Source: Acidobacteriota bacterium (lineage in GTDB: Bacteria > Acidobacteriota > Blastocatellia > Pyrinomonadales > Pyrinomonadaceae). From it: 12,866 bases of DNA. Positions 5,644-12,753 of this stretch are shown piece by piece. The stretch lies in the NCBI GenBank assembly GCA_003222835.1, contig QHXE01000042.1, forward strand, positions 3,374 through 16,239, in the 5' to 3' direction. Both the position numbers and the translations under genes were made by a program. Position 1 is the first letter of the stretch. Each line of letters begins with the position of its first letter. The notes beneath the pieces were generated by a model. It had not been told where the DNA came from. It saw nothing but the letters and a program-made list of their open reading frames with translations, and made no database searches.

Positions 5644-7041
5644 ATGAACAAAAGCAAAGCTCAAGATATTCGCATCCTGGTCATAGATGATGAGCCAATG
5701 ATGAGCGATTCTTTGCGCCGACACCTCGAGGAAGAAGGATACGCGGTCGATACGGCAGCCACGGGCGCCCAAGCCATAGACTTGTTCGACGGCGGCGCCC
5801 ATCATCTCGTGATTTGCGATTTGCAACTTCCGGACATGGACGGTCTGACATTGCTGCGGCACATGAAGGACGCAAGACCGACCACCGAAGTCATCGTCGT
5901 TACCGGTTATGGTTCGGTGCAAACGGCGGTTGAGGCTACTAAAGCCGGCGCGTTCTATTTCGTCGAGAAGCCTTTCGACTTTGAAGAATTGTCGCCGCTG
6001 GTCGAGAAGGCTTTGGAGCGTCGCGAATTGATGGCCGAGACGGCAAACATGCTGCGCCAGCTTTCCACGCGTGCTGAGTACTTCAACATCATCGGATCGT
6101 CAAAGCAGATGCAGACGATCTACGAAACTATCGAATCGGTGGCGAAGTCTGATGCTAACGTTTTAATCGTGGGCGAATCGGGCACCGGAAAGGAATTGAT
6201 TGCGAATGCGATTCATTACAATTCGCTGCGCGCCAAGAAACCATTCATCAAAGTCAATTGCGCAGCGTTACCGAAGGAACTAATCGAGTCGGAGTTATTC
6301 GGCCATACTAAGGGCGCGTTTACCGGGGCGCACGCCGATAAGGAGGGATTGGTCCAACACGCCGCGGGCGGCTCGTTAATGCTGGACGAAATCGCCGAGA
6401 TGCCGATAGAACTCCAGCCGAAACTGCTTCGCGTGCTGCAAGAGCGCACCTGTCGCAAGATCGGTTCGGAGAAAAGCTATCCGGTAGATTTTCGTTTGAT
6501 AACCTCGACCAACCGATTGCCGGCAGACGCGATTCGCGACGGGTTGCTGCGCGACGATCTCTTCTATCGCATTTCCACTATTACGATTCATGTGCCGCCA
6601 TTACGCGAGCGAATGGAAGACATTCAATTGCTCACGGATCACTTTTTGAAGCTGTATGCCCAGAAATACGATCGGCCAATCGGAGGAGTATCGCAGTCGG
6701 CATACCAGAGGTTGTTTGGGCACTCGTGGCCAGGTAATGTCCGCGAACTGCAAAACGTGATCGAACGCGCCGTGTTGTTGGCAAAAGGCGATCGCATCGA
6801 GCCGGTCGACTTGCCTTTCGATAACGGAAGCGGCGTAACGAATGCCGCGCCTGCTTTCGCTTGGGACGTGCCGCCCAACATGACTCTCGAAGATATCGAG
6901 AAGTTCGTCATCGAGCGCACCTTGCAGCGCACCGGCGGAAACAAACAAAAGGCCGCCAACCTGCTTGGCATTTATCGTCCTCGCCTTTACAGCAAGATTA
7001 AGAAGTACAAGATTGGCCTGGAAAGCGTCAGTCAAAACTAA
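5644..7041 (+). CDS. NtrC-family sigma-54-dependent response regulator
   Basis: The 465-residue protein has the full three-domain layout. The receiver domain (residues 9-122) carries acidic D15/D16, phosphoacceptor D59, T87 and K109. The AAA+ sigma-54 activator domain follows: Walker A GESGTGKE at 177-184, the sigma-54 contact loop GAFTGA at 224-229, Walker B LMLDEI with D248/E249, and the R-finger region LFYRIS. The C-terminal Fis-type helix-turn-helix is NKQKAANLLGIYRPRLYSKIKKY. All activity residues are present. When phosphorylated it should form a ring and open sigma-54 promoters; I see no clear sigma-54 site (TGGC-N8-TTGC type) in the window, so its targets are probably elsewhere. ATG 5644 has no evident Shine-Dalgarno site. 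A PilZ gene follows after 24 nt. Confidence 0.95.
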   Translation: MNKSKAQDIRILVIDDEPMMSDSLRRHLEEEGYAVDTAATGAQAIDLFDGGAHHLVICDLQLPDMDGLTLLRHMKDARPTTEVIVVTGYGSVQTAVEATKAGAFYFVEKPFDFEELSPLVEKALERRELMAETANMLRQLSTRAEYFNIIGSSKQMQTIYETIESVAKSDANVLIVGESGTGKELIANAIHYNSLRAKKPFIKVNCAALPKELIESELFGHTKGAFTGAHADKEGLVQHAAGGSLMLDEIAEMPIELQPKLLRVLQERTCRKIGSEKSYPVDFRLITSTNRLPADAIRDGLLRDDLFYRISTITIHVPPLRERMEDIQLLTDHFLKLYAQKYDRPIGGVSQSAYQRLFGHSWPGNVRELQNVIERAVLLAKGDRIEPVDLPFDNGSGVTNAAPAFAWDVPPNMTLEDIEKFVIERTLQRTGGNKQKAANLLGIYRPRLYSKIKKYKIGLESVSQN

Positions 7042-7065
7042 TCATCGAACAAAGGGGATCCGACC

Positions 7066-7458
7066 TTGCCTTCTAATCCGGAAGAACGCCGCCAATCTCC
7101 CAGGCTCAATGCTAATCTGGAAGCTCGCCTGGAATTCAGCGTCCTCATGCGCGACGCTGAAACCAGCAATAGCGGCGTGCAACACTTGCGCGCGGTGGCC
7201 GGACACACGCAAAATCTGAGCGCGCTGGGACTCGCCGTGGTGCTGCACGCGCAGAACATCGACGAGCAATACCTTTTGGGAGCAGAGGGCTCGATGGCCA
7301 TTGAGCTGGATTTGCCGAATGGTCTATCGATAGAGATCCAAGCCACGCCCGTTCGGTATCAAAAGCTTAATGAAGGATATTTGATTGGCGCCCGCATCAG
7401 CGAAATGACTGACCGCGATCGGGAACTGTACTTGGAGTATCTCGCTGAGCTAGCGTAA
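7066..7458 (+). CDS. PilZ-domain protein, probable c-di-GMP effector
   Basis: The 130-residue protein is a single PilZ domain. The two c-di-GMP-binding motifs are present: RxxxR (R9-QSP-R13) at the N-terminus and NxSxxG (N50-L-S52-AL-G55) about 40 residues later, followed by beta-strand-like segments (MAIELDLPNG, YLIGARI). The intact motifs argue that it binds c-di-GMP. The stretch between the motifs (LMRDAETSNSGVQHLRAVAG) is longer than in many PilZ domains. The start is TTG 7066, supported by AAAGGGG at 7051-7057 with 8-nt spacing; no nearer ATG fits. With a gap of only 24 nt after the NtrC-type gene, it is very likely in the same operon, linking sigma-54 control to c-di-GMP signalling. Confidence 0.85.
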   Translation: MPSNPEERRQSPRLNANLEARLEFSVLMRDAETSNSGVQHLRAVAGHTQNLSALGLAVVLHAQNIDEQYLLGAEGSMAIELDLPNGLSIEIQATPVRYQKLNEGYLIGARISEMTDRDRELYLEYLAELA

Positions 7459-7466
7459 GGCTAAAT

Positions 7467-7489
7467 TCCCTCTCCCTTTAGGAGAGGGA
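7467..7489. terminator. Hairpin between convergent genes, possible bidirectional terminator
   Basis: TCCCTCTCC (7467-7475) pairs perfectly with GGAGAGGGA (7481-7489) around a 5-nt CTTTA loop. It lies between the PilZ stop (7458) and the convergent queD stop (7507), the place for a shared terminator. T-runs on either side are short (TTT after it on +, AATT on the other side), so efficiency is uncertain. A stem of the form CCCTCTCC-GGAGAGGG is also seen as a scattered repeat in many bacteria. Confidence 0.55.
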
Positions 7490-7506
7490 GTTTGGAGAGC
7501 GAGCTA

Positions 7507-7890
7507 TCACACAATCTCGTAAGTTGCCACACTCGTCGGCGTCTCAAAGCAACGCACCTTATAAATCCGTACGCGATCGTCATCGATTCTCGCTGCCAAC
7601 CTCTTCAGTATGAACCGCGCGACATTCTCTGCCGAAGGGTTCTGCTCCGTCACAAACGGCTCGAGTTCGTTCAAATTCTTATGATCGAGATACGCCACCA
7701 GGTCGTCCGCCGCTTCTTTTAACTCCACAAAATCTACCAGCAGCCCAATGTTATTTAGCTCGCGCCCGCGCGCGTAAATTTCGATTTTGTAATTGTGGCC
7801 GTGCAGGTTCTCGCACTTCCCCTTGTAGCCGCGCAGTTGATGCGCGCTGGAGAAGTTACGTTCAATCATGACTTCAAATTGTCCGGGCAT
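7507..7890 (-). CDS. queD: 6-carboxy-5,6,7,8-tetrahydropterin synthase (QueD/PTPS family)
   Basis: The 127-residue protein matches the QueD/6-pyruvoyl-tetrahydropterin synthase family in length and motifs. Zinc ligands are H17 (SSAHQL), H30 and H32 (LHGHNY); the catalytic Cys is C26 (GKCENLHGH); the D69/H70 pair lies in YLDHKNLNE; and the substrate-binding Glu is E116 in CFETPTSVATYEI. In bacteria this enzyme usually turns dihydroneopterin triphosphate into 6-carboxytetrahydropterin, the first pathway-specific step to preQ0 and queuosine. No other que gene is nearby, so a biopterin-type role cannot be excluded. The ATG at 7890 lacks a Shine-Dalgarno site; the ATG at 7869 is the alternative. 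It follows dinG, separated by a repeat array that includes the dinG stop. Confidence 0.92.
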   Translation of the reverse strand: MPGQFEVMIERNFSSAHQLRGYKGKCENLHGHNYKIEIYARGRELNNIGLLVDFVELKEAADDLVAYLDHKNLNELEPFVTEQNPSAENVARFILKRLAARIDDDRVRIYKVRCFETPTSVATYEIV

Positions 7891-7899
7891 GAATAATAG

Positions 7900-7998
7900 T
7901 TTCAGGTTTCAGGTTTAAAGTTTCAAGTTGGGACGGATATTCACTGGCGACGACGCGCCTACGAACTTGAAACCTGAAACTTGAAACTTGAAACCTGA
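7900..7998. repeat. Inverted arrays of a degenerate heptamer
   Basis: The left arm, 7900-7927, is four tandem heptamers (TTTCAGG, TTTCAGG, TTTAAAG, TTTCAAG). The right arm, 7964-7998, is five heptamers in the opposite orientation (AACTTGA, AACCTGA, AACTTGA, AACTTGA, AACCTGA). About 36 nt of unrelated sequence lie between. The arms can form a long stem in several registers. The right arm overlaps the last 12 codons of dinG. It looks like an interspersed palindromic repeat that grows by whole heptamers. Confidence 0.8.
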
Positions 7999-9980
7999 TC
8001 GTTAAAGACACACCGTAACTGCTCGATGTCTGAAGTTATCCGACACGGCGGTAAACTCTGCAAAAATGTTTGCCCATAAATCTTCGTCCGCAGGCGCGGA
8101 TCGAGAACCGCCAGCACGCCGCGATCCGTGGTGCTGCGAATCAAACGACCGAGTCCCTGCTTCAAAGAGATGATCGCTTGCGGCACGCTGTATTCGTAAA
8201 AGCTCGAACCCCCTTGCTCTTCAATGTTACGTTGTCGAGCCGCGACGATTGGATCGCTGGGAACCGCAAACGGCAGCTTGTCTATGATCACGCACGACAA
8301 TTGCTCGCCGCGCACGTCAACTCCTTGCCAGAAACTCGCGGTCGCGAACAACACTGCGTTCGGCGTCGAACGAAACTTCTTCAGCAACGCGCCCTTTGAA
8401 GTGCTGCCTTGCAGAAAAGACGGATAATCAATCTGCGGCGCCACGCGCTCGTATAGCTCATTCATTCCCGCAAAACTTGTCGACAACACAAAGGCACGAC
8501 CTTCAGTAGCATTCACAATCTTGATCACTTCATCCGCGGCGGCGCGCGCCCATTGTGGCGAACGCGGGTCAGGCATCCGCGGCGGCAGATAGAGCACGGC
8601 TTGATTCTCGAAATCGAAGATCGATTCGGCGATCATCTCTTCGGCTTCATCAAGTCCGAGCCGTTCGCGAATAAATCGAAAGTTGCCGGCGCTGGACAGG
8701 GTCGCGGAAGTGAGAATCACGGTCGGCACTTTCTCGAACAGCTTGTCTTGCAGCAAACCCGAGACATCGATCGGCGAGGCGCGCAGGAAGACCCCTCGTC
8801 CCCGGCGCTCAAGCCAATAGACAAAGCTCTTGTCATCGCCTTTGATGATGAAGTTGAGATCGAAACGAAGTTGTCGCGTTCGCCTAATGATGTTCTCGGC
8901 ATCGGCGGGCGCATCTTTCAGTGCGTCGAGAGTCGTTTCCAGACGATTGAGCGCGTTATCGAGCGCATCGCTTGGGTACGCAGGCGTCCCCGCCTGCTCT
9001 CTCTGGTCACTGTCGAGACTCGATTTTGCCGAACTGGGCCGGTCGCTACCGCTCACGGTTCTGTAATCCCGCGTCAGTGCAAATCTTCCTTCCAACCCAC
9101 GCCCTTCATGAAACGAAATCCAAAACATGTCCGCGAATCGCTGAATGCGAGCACTGACTCGCGTCAATTCTCTTTCCACTTCGCGATTCTCAAATTTCAA
9201 GAAGCTTACATCGCGCAGCAGATCGTCAATCTGATAATTCGAAGTCTGGACGCCAAAATATTCCGACGCTACGTCTTCAATCTGATGGGCCTCGTCCAAA
9301 ATCACTGCGCCGTAATCCGGCAGCACCGCGCCGTACGCTCCATTTCGCAGCGCAAGATCCGCGAAGAACAAGTGATGATTGACAACCACGATGTCCGCGT
9401 CGAGCGCGCGCTGGCGCATCCGGGTGATAAAACACGGATCGAAGTCCGGACACTTCTGTCCGAGGCAGGTATCCGAACGCGCATCGATGTGTCGCCAGAA
9501 AGGAAGATTCTCAGGCAGATTTGAAAGCTCCGCGCGATCGCCGGTCTCAGTCTTCGTCATCCAGCGAACAACTTCATCGAAGTGATCGATCTGATCGAGC
9601 CCTTCGAGCACCGGCATGCCTTCGGCGCGCTTGATTCGATGCAGGCAACCGTAATTGCTTCGCCCCTTCATCACCGCCGCGCGAAACTTTTTCGGCAGCA
9701 CCTCCTGAAGAAACGGAAGGTCTTTGTCCATCAGTTGCTCTTGCAGATTCTTCGTCCCGGTCGAGACCACCACGCGAGCGCCGCTGCCGCAGGCCGCCGC
9801 TATTGCGGGCACCAAATACGCGAGCGTCTTGCCCGTGCCGGTCCCAGCTTCGACAATCAGATGATGTTTTTGTTCGAAGGCGCGAAGCACCGCCTGAGCC
9901 ATTTCAATCTGGCCAGGCCGATGCTCGTATTCGGGATGGGCTTTGGCGATTACGCCTTCAGGACCGAAGACTGTTTGCAT
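7959..9980 (-). CDS. dinG: DinG/XPD-family Fe-S ATP-dependent DNA helicase
   Basis: The 673-residue protein is a superfamily 2 helicase of the DinG/XPD/Rad3 type, unwinding 5' to 3' and acting on forks, R-loops or damaged DNA. Walker A is EAGTGTGKT (residues 44-52) and the DEAH box is residues 229-232. Four cysteines placed to bind a 4Fe-4S cluster are C112, C172, C177 and C183. C-terminal helicase motifs include ILTSATL, FWQGVD and QGLGRLIRS. ATG 9980 begins a normal N-terminus. Two oddities stand out: residues about 309-337 (rich in S, D, P, A, Q) look like translated repeat DNA inserted in frame, and the last 12 residues (QVSSFKFQVSSS) are encoded by a heptamer repeat array that replaces the natural end. 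It is downstream of recQ on the same strand, separated by a 131-nt repeat-filled gap. Confidence 0.93.
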   Translation of the reverse strand: MQTVFGPEGVIAKAHPEYEHRPGQIEMAQAVLRAFEQKHHLIVEAGTGTGKTLAYLVPAIAAACGSGARVVVSTGTKNLQEQLMDKDLPFLQEVLPKKFRAAVMKGRSNYGCLHRIKRAEGMPVLEGLDQIDHFDEVVRWMTKTETGDRAELSNLPENLPFWRHIDARSDTCLGQKCPDFDPCFITRMRQRALDADIVVVNHHLFFADLALRNGAYGAVLPDYGAVILDEAHQIEDVASEYFGVQTSNYQIDDLLRDVSFLKFENREVERELTRVSARIQRFADMFWISFHEGRGLEGRFALTRDYRTVSGSDRPSSAKSSLDSDQREQAGTPAYPSDALDNALNRLETTLDALKDAPADAENIIRRTRQLRFDLNFIIKGDDKSFVYWLERRGRGVFLRASPIDVSGLLQDKLFEKVPTVILTSATLSSAGNFRFIRERLGLDEAEEMIAESIFDFENQAVLYLPPRMPDPRSPQWARAAADEVIKIVNATEGRAFVLSTSFAGMNELYERVAPQIDYPSFLQGSTSKGALLKKFRSTPNAVLFATASFWQGVDVRGEQLSCVIIDKLPFAVPSDPIVAARQRNIEEQGGSSFYEYSVPQAIISLKQGLGRLIRSTTDRGVLAVLDPRLRTKIYGQTFLQSLPPCRITSDIEQLRCVFNDQVSSFKFQVSSS
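8970..9056. repeat. Probable interspersed repeat inserted in frame inside dinG
   Basis: This stretch encodes dinG residues 309-337, between the Fe-S/arch part and the C-terminal helicase domain. It contains a perfect hairpin, GCAGGCG (8980-8986)/CGCCTGC (8991-8997) with a TCCC loop. The encoded peptide is low in hydrophobic residues and unlike the flanking helicase sequence. The boundaries are approximate; a genome-wide search for the DNA would settle them. The 87-nt estimate is a multiple of three, which would keep the frame. Confidence 0.5.
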
Positions 9981-9995
9981 AGTAAGGAAAATGCC

Positions 9996-10103
9996 ATCCG
10001 CAGATTTCGCAGATTACGCCGATTCTGAAAATCCTCTCACGTTGGCATCTTACGCCAATCGCTCCCTATTCCATAATCAGCGAAATCTGCGTAATCTGCG
10101 GAT
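9996..10103. repeat. Long inverted repeat made of triple nonamers
   Basis: Arm 9996-10024 pairs with 10075-10103 at 26 of 29 positions. Each arm contains three tandem 9-mers: on the left CCGCAGATT, TCGCAGATT, ACGCCGATT (9998-10024), and on the right AATCAGCGA, AATCTGCGT, AATCTGCGG (10075-10101). The 50-nt spacer is unrelated. It fills the gap between recQ (stop at 10112) and dinG (start 9980), so it is in the dinG leader. It may act as a partial terminator or RNA-processing site. Confidence 0.8.
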
Positions 10104-10111
10104 TGATCTTA

Positions 10112-11974
10112 TCAAAAAGCTACTCGCGAATGACTGCGCAAATACTTGTCGATTGACTCCATGAAGACCGCGCCAAAGTCCTTCAGCTTGCGCTCGCCAA
10201 CGCCGCTGATGCGGGCAAACTCGCCTTCACTCGTCGGATAATATCGGGCCATCTGTCGGAGAGAAACGTCCGAGAAAACAATGTAAGAGGGCACGCCGCG
10301 CTCGTCCGCGAGCCCCTTGCGCAAGCGGCGGAGTTGCTCGAACAGATCTTCGTCGCAGACAATTGCGCCGATACCGCCAGCGCGACTTTCTCGAACGCGA
10401 TGTTTCTCTTTCCGTTTATCTCTTTTAGGGGCAATTGGCTTGGTCAGATTAATTTGTTGGCGCTGTCTGAGCGCGCGCCAACCTTCCTCAGTCATCTGCA
10501 GCACATTGAATTTTTCCGTGAGTTGATTGACGTAGCCCAGACGAATCAACTCGCGGCCAATCAATCTCCACTCGTTTTGACTGTGCTCTTTGCCGATGCC
10601 ATAAGTCGAGACGGTCTGATGATCCCACTTGCGCACCTTCTCGGTCTCCGCGCCGATCAGCACCTCCGCGATTTGATTGATGCCAAAATCAAAGCCGCTT
10701 TTTTCACGCAAACGATAAACGCATGACAGAAACTTTTGCGCCTCAATCGTGCCGTCGTACGTCTCGCGCGGCGTCATGCAGTTATCACAAGCTCCGCAGT
10801 TCGATTCGGGAAACACTTCGCCGAAATAGCGCAGCAGCGCCGTGCGCCGGCATTCGGCGCTCTCGGCTAACTCAACCATGTATCGCAATTGTTGTCGCGC
10901 AATCTTTCGTTCGTGCTCGCTGGAAAGCTCGTCGATAAACTTCGAATACTTAACGGCGTCGCCGGCGCTAAAAAGCAAGAGACACTCGCTGGGTAGTCCA
11001 TCGCGTCCCGCGCGCCCTGTCTCCTGGTAATAGCCTTCGATGTTCTTCGGCATGTCGTAATGAACGATGAAACGTACGTTGGGCTTGTTGATGCCCATGC
11101 CAAAAGCAATGGTCGCGCAAATCACGCGCACTTCGTCGCGGATGAACAGTTCCTGATTCGTCGTGCGCGTCTTGGCGTCGAGACCCGCGTGATAAGGTTC
11201 AGCTTTGATCCCGTCTGCATTCAAGCGCGCCGCCACATTTTCCGCGCTGTTTCGGCTCTGGCAGTAAACGATGCCGCTATCGCTTGGCCGCCCCTCGACG
11301 AAACTCAGAAGCTGTCTGTAGGAACTGTCTTTCGCCAGCACGCGATAGGTGAGGTTCGGCCGATTGAAACTCGCGACGTAACAACCCGGCTCACGCAGAC
11401 TAAGCTGCTTAACGATGTCCGTGCGCACTCGTGCCGTCGCGGTGGCGGTGAGCGCCATCATGGGAACTTTCGGAAAGAGTTCGCGAAGTTGAGAGAGCTG
11501 CCGATACTCAGGCCGAAAGTCATGTCCCCACTCGCTGATGCAATGCGCTTCGTCGATCGCGATCAAATTGATCTTCCACTCTTTCAAGTTAGCGAGAAAG
11601 CCCGGTAGCATTGCCCTCTCCGGCGCCACATACAAGAGCCGATACTTAGCATGGCGCAAACCCAGCATTCGCTCCGCAGTTTCATTCGCCTTCAGCGTGG
11701 AATTAAGAAACGTCGCCGCAATCCCGCTGGCCTGAAGCGCATCAACCTGATCCTTCATCAAAGAGATCAACGGCGACACCACTACCGTCAAGCCGTCCCG
11801 CGCCAACGCCGGCAATTGAAAACAGAGGGACTTGCCTCCGCCCGTCGGCAACAATGCGACAACGTCCCGCCCGGCCAAAGCATCGCGAATGATCTCTTCC
11901 TGCAACGGCCGGAAGGAATCGAAGCCGAAAAATTGCTTGAGTAGGGGTAGCAGCGATGTTGCTTTCGTGGTCAT
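10112..11974 (-). CDS. recQ: ATP-dependent DNA helicase RecQ
   Basis: The 620-residue protein has the complete RecQ layout. Motif 0 is FGFDSFRPLQEEII, Walker A is PTGGGKS (43-49), DEAH is at 141-144, motif III is ALTATAT, and motif VI is QETGRAGRDG (317-326). The RQC zinc module has C375, C393, C396 and C399, followed by the winged-helix region. A C-terminal HRDC domain (about 540-615) carries FSDVSLRQMA and ISGVGERKLKDFG. It unwinds DNA 3' to 5' and works in recombination repair and fork processing in the cytoplasm. The length is close to E. coli RecQ (about 609). ATG 11974 has no Shine-Dalgarno site and lies 13 nt from the repeat module flanking the transposase, so its native leader may have been altered. 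It may be transcribed together with dinG. Confidence 0.96.
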   Translation of the reverse strand: MTTKATSLLPLLKQFFGFDSFRPLQEEIIRDALAGRDVVALLPTGGGKSLCFQLPALARDGLTVVVSPLISLMKDQVDALQASGIAATFLNSTLKANETAERMLGLRHAKYRLLYVAPERAMLPGFLANLKEWKINLIAIDEAHCISEWGHDFRPEYRQLSQLRELFPKVPMMALTATATARVRTDIVKQLSLREPGCYVASFNRPNLTYRVLAKDSSYRQLLSFVEGRPSDSGIVYCQSRNSAENVAARLNADGIKAEPYHAGLDAKTRTTNQELFIRDEVRVICATIAFGMGINKPNVRFIVHYDMPKNIEGYYQETGRAGRDGLPSECLLLFSAGDAVKYSKFIDELSSEHERKIARQQLRYMVELAESAECRRTALLRYFGEVFPESNCGACDNCMTPRETYDGTIEAQKFLSCVYRLREKSGFDFGINQIAEVLIGAETEKVRKWDHQTVSTYGIGKEHSQNEWRLIGRELIRLGYVNQLTEKFNVLQMTEEGWRALRQRQQINLTKPIAPKRDKRKEKHRVRESRAGGIGAIVCDEDLFEQLRRLRKGLADERGVPSYIVFSDVSLRQMARYYPTSEGEFARISGVGERKLKDFGAVFMESIDKYLRSHSRVAF

Positions 11975-11987
11975 GAAACTAATGAAG

Positions 11988-12073
11988 CGCCGCGTAGCGG
12001 CGAAATGAATTTAGGCCGGCCTTTCAAGGCCGGTAAACGGATCCGGGTAGAAGATTGCGTCGCGTAGTGACGC
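11988..12073 (+). repeat. Left three-hairpin REP-like module
   Basis: Three hairpins in a row: CGCCGC-GTA-GCGGCG (11988-12002); a CCGGCCT/AGGCCGG stem with TTCA loop (12016-12033), preceded by ATGAATTTAG; and GCGTCGC-GTA-GTGACGC (12057-12073, one wobble pair). It lies between the recQ start and the transposase stop. The same series occurs in inverted orientation on the other side of the transposase (12558-12641). Confidence 0.8.
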
Positions 12074-12078
12074 TTGAA

Positions 12079-12531
12079 TCATCCCGACAGGTAACGCTCA
12101 TCGTAATCGACACCGTGCTTCTGCAACAACTCCACATATTCTTCCTGAAAAGTCTTCTTGCGGTGATGCGCACGCTGATTCTTGATGTATTCGATCACTT
12201 GGGGAATTTGTGATCTACTAACAGTGAACGCCCCGTAGCCGTCCTGCCATTCGAAGGCGCGCATCTTGGAGAATTCCTCATGAATCCATTTTGACGACTC
12301 GCCCTTCAGAAACTGCGCGATCTGGCTTGGCGCGAGAGTTGGAGGCGCAAGAATGAGCGCATGAATGTGATCTTCGACACCGCCGACCTGGAGCGCGGTC
12401 ATCTTGTGCTTTCTTGCGATGCCGCCTATGTACGACCAGACGCGTCCTTCGATTGTAGGTACAATCCAAGGCTCGCGGTTCTTGGTGCTGAAGGTGAAGT
12501 GATAATGAAGCGATGTGTAGGTATTCGCCAT
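12079..12531 (-). CDS. IS200-like / REP-associated Y1 tyrosine transposase
   Basis: The 150-residue protein belongs to the Y1 HUH endonuclease family, which cuts and joins single-stranded DNA through one tyrosine. The HUH motif is H55-I-H57 in GVEDHIHALIL; the catalytic tyrosine is Y115 in IEYIKNQ with the partner Q119 (YxxxQ). Other family hallmarks are the N-terminal LHYHFTFSTKNREPW, SSKWIHEEF, FEWQDGYGAFTVS and the C-terminal DYDERYL. The reading frame is intact and all catalytic residues are present, so it could be active. No TnpB/IscB gene accompanies it. ATG 12531 lacks a clear Shine-Dalgarno site, as often seen for poorly expressed transposases. Whether it counts as IS200 TnpA or a RAYT depends on the flanking hairpins, which favour the latter. 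Confidence 0.88.
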   Translation of the reverse strand: MANTYTSLHYHFTFSTKNREPWIVPTIEGRVWSYIGGIARKHKMTALQVGGVEDHIHALILAPPTLAPSQIAQFLKGESSKWIHEEFSKMRAFEWQDGYGAFTVSRSQIPQVIEYIKNQRAHHRKKTFQEEYVELLQKHGVDYDERYLSG

Positions 12532-12557
12532 GAGGGAACTACATTGTGAGCTTCAGT

Positions 12558-12641
12558 CGTCGCTACGCGACGCGGTTGATCATTGCCTTCGAGTTCCGGG
12601 CCTTGAAAGACCCGGCTAAATTCATCAGGTCGCTACGCGAC
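12558..12641 (-). repeat. Right three-hairpin REP-like module, inverted copy
   Basis: On the + strand it reads CGTCGC-TAC-GCGACG (12558-12572); CCGGG...CCCGG with extended CCTT/AAGA pairing (12596-12615, one mismatch) and CTAAATTCAT after it; and GTCGC-TAC-GCGAC (12629-12641). Read on the - strand, order and sequence match the left module at 11988-12073 (GCGTAGCG hairpin, ATGAATTTAG, CTTTCAAGG stem, GCGTAGCG hairpin). Confidence 0.8.
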
Positions 12642-12753
12642 TTAGGCAATACTCCGTCTACCAGAATCGCGCCGTCGTTCGCGGATAACCCGAACGAAAT
12701 CATCAACGCTCTCCTTTTCAGGCCAGAAGTCAGCTTTAAGCGAATCAAAGTCT

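Larger units (their letters stand above)
11988..12641 (-). mobile_element. REP-associated transposase unit (REPtron-like)
   Basis: A single-gene tyrosine transposase (12079-12531) is bracketed by two copies of the same three-hairpin module that face each other. IS200/IS605 insertion sequences have subterminal hairpins but no inverted terminal repeats. A transposase sitting inside REP/BIME-type hairpin pairs is the arrangement known for RAYT (REP-associated tyrosine transposase) systems. The exact outer ends and any target site cannot be fixed from one copy. Confidence 0.65.

Noticed and set aside
7900..7998. A CRISPR-like array because of short tandem repeats
   Set aside because: The units are contiguous 7-mers without spacers and in two orientations; no cas gene is present.
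8553..9524. A 323-codon open frame on the + strand, opposite dinG
   Set aside because: The - strand encodes clear helicase motifs throughout; the + frame has no recognisable domain and its composition follows the antisense of dinG.
11060..11608. A 182-codon open frame on the + strand, opposite recQ
   Set aside because: Antisense shadow of conserved RecQ helicase motifs; no family features or start signals.
12563..12748. A 61-codon - strand frame upstream of the transposase
   Set aside because: It runs through the hairpin module and has no recognisable motif.
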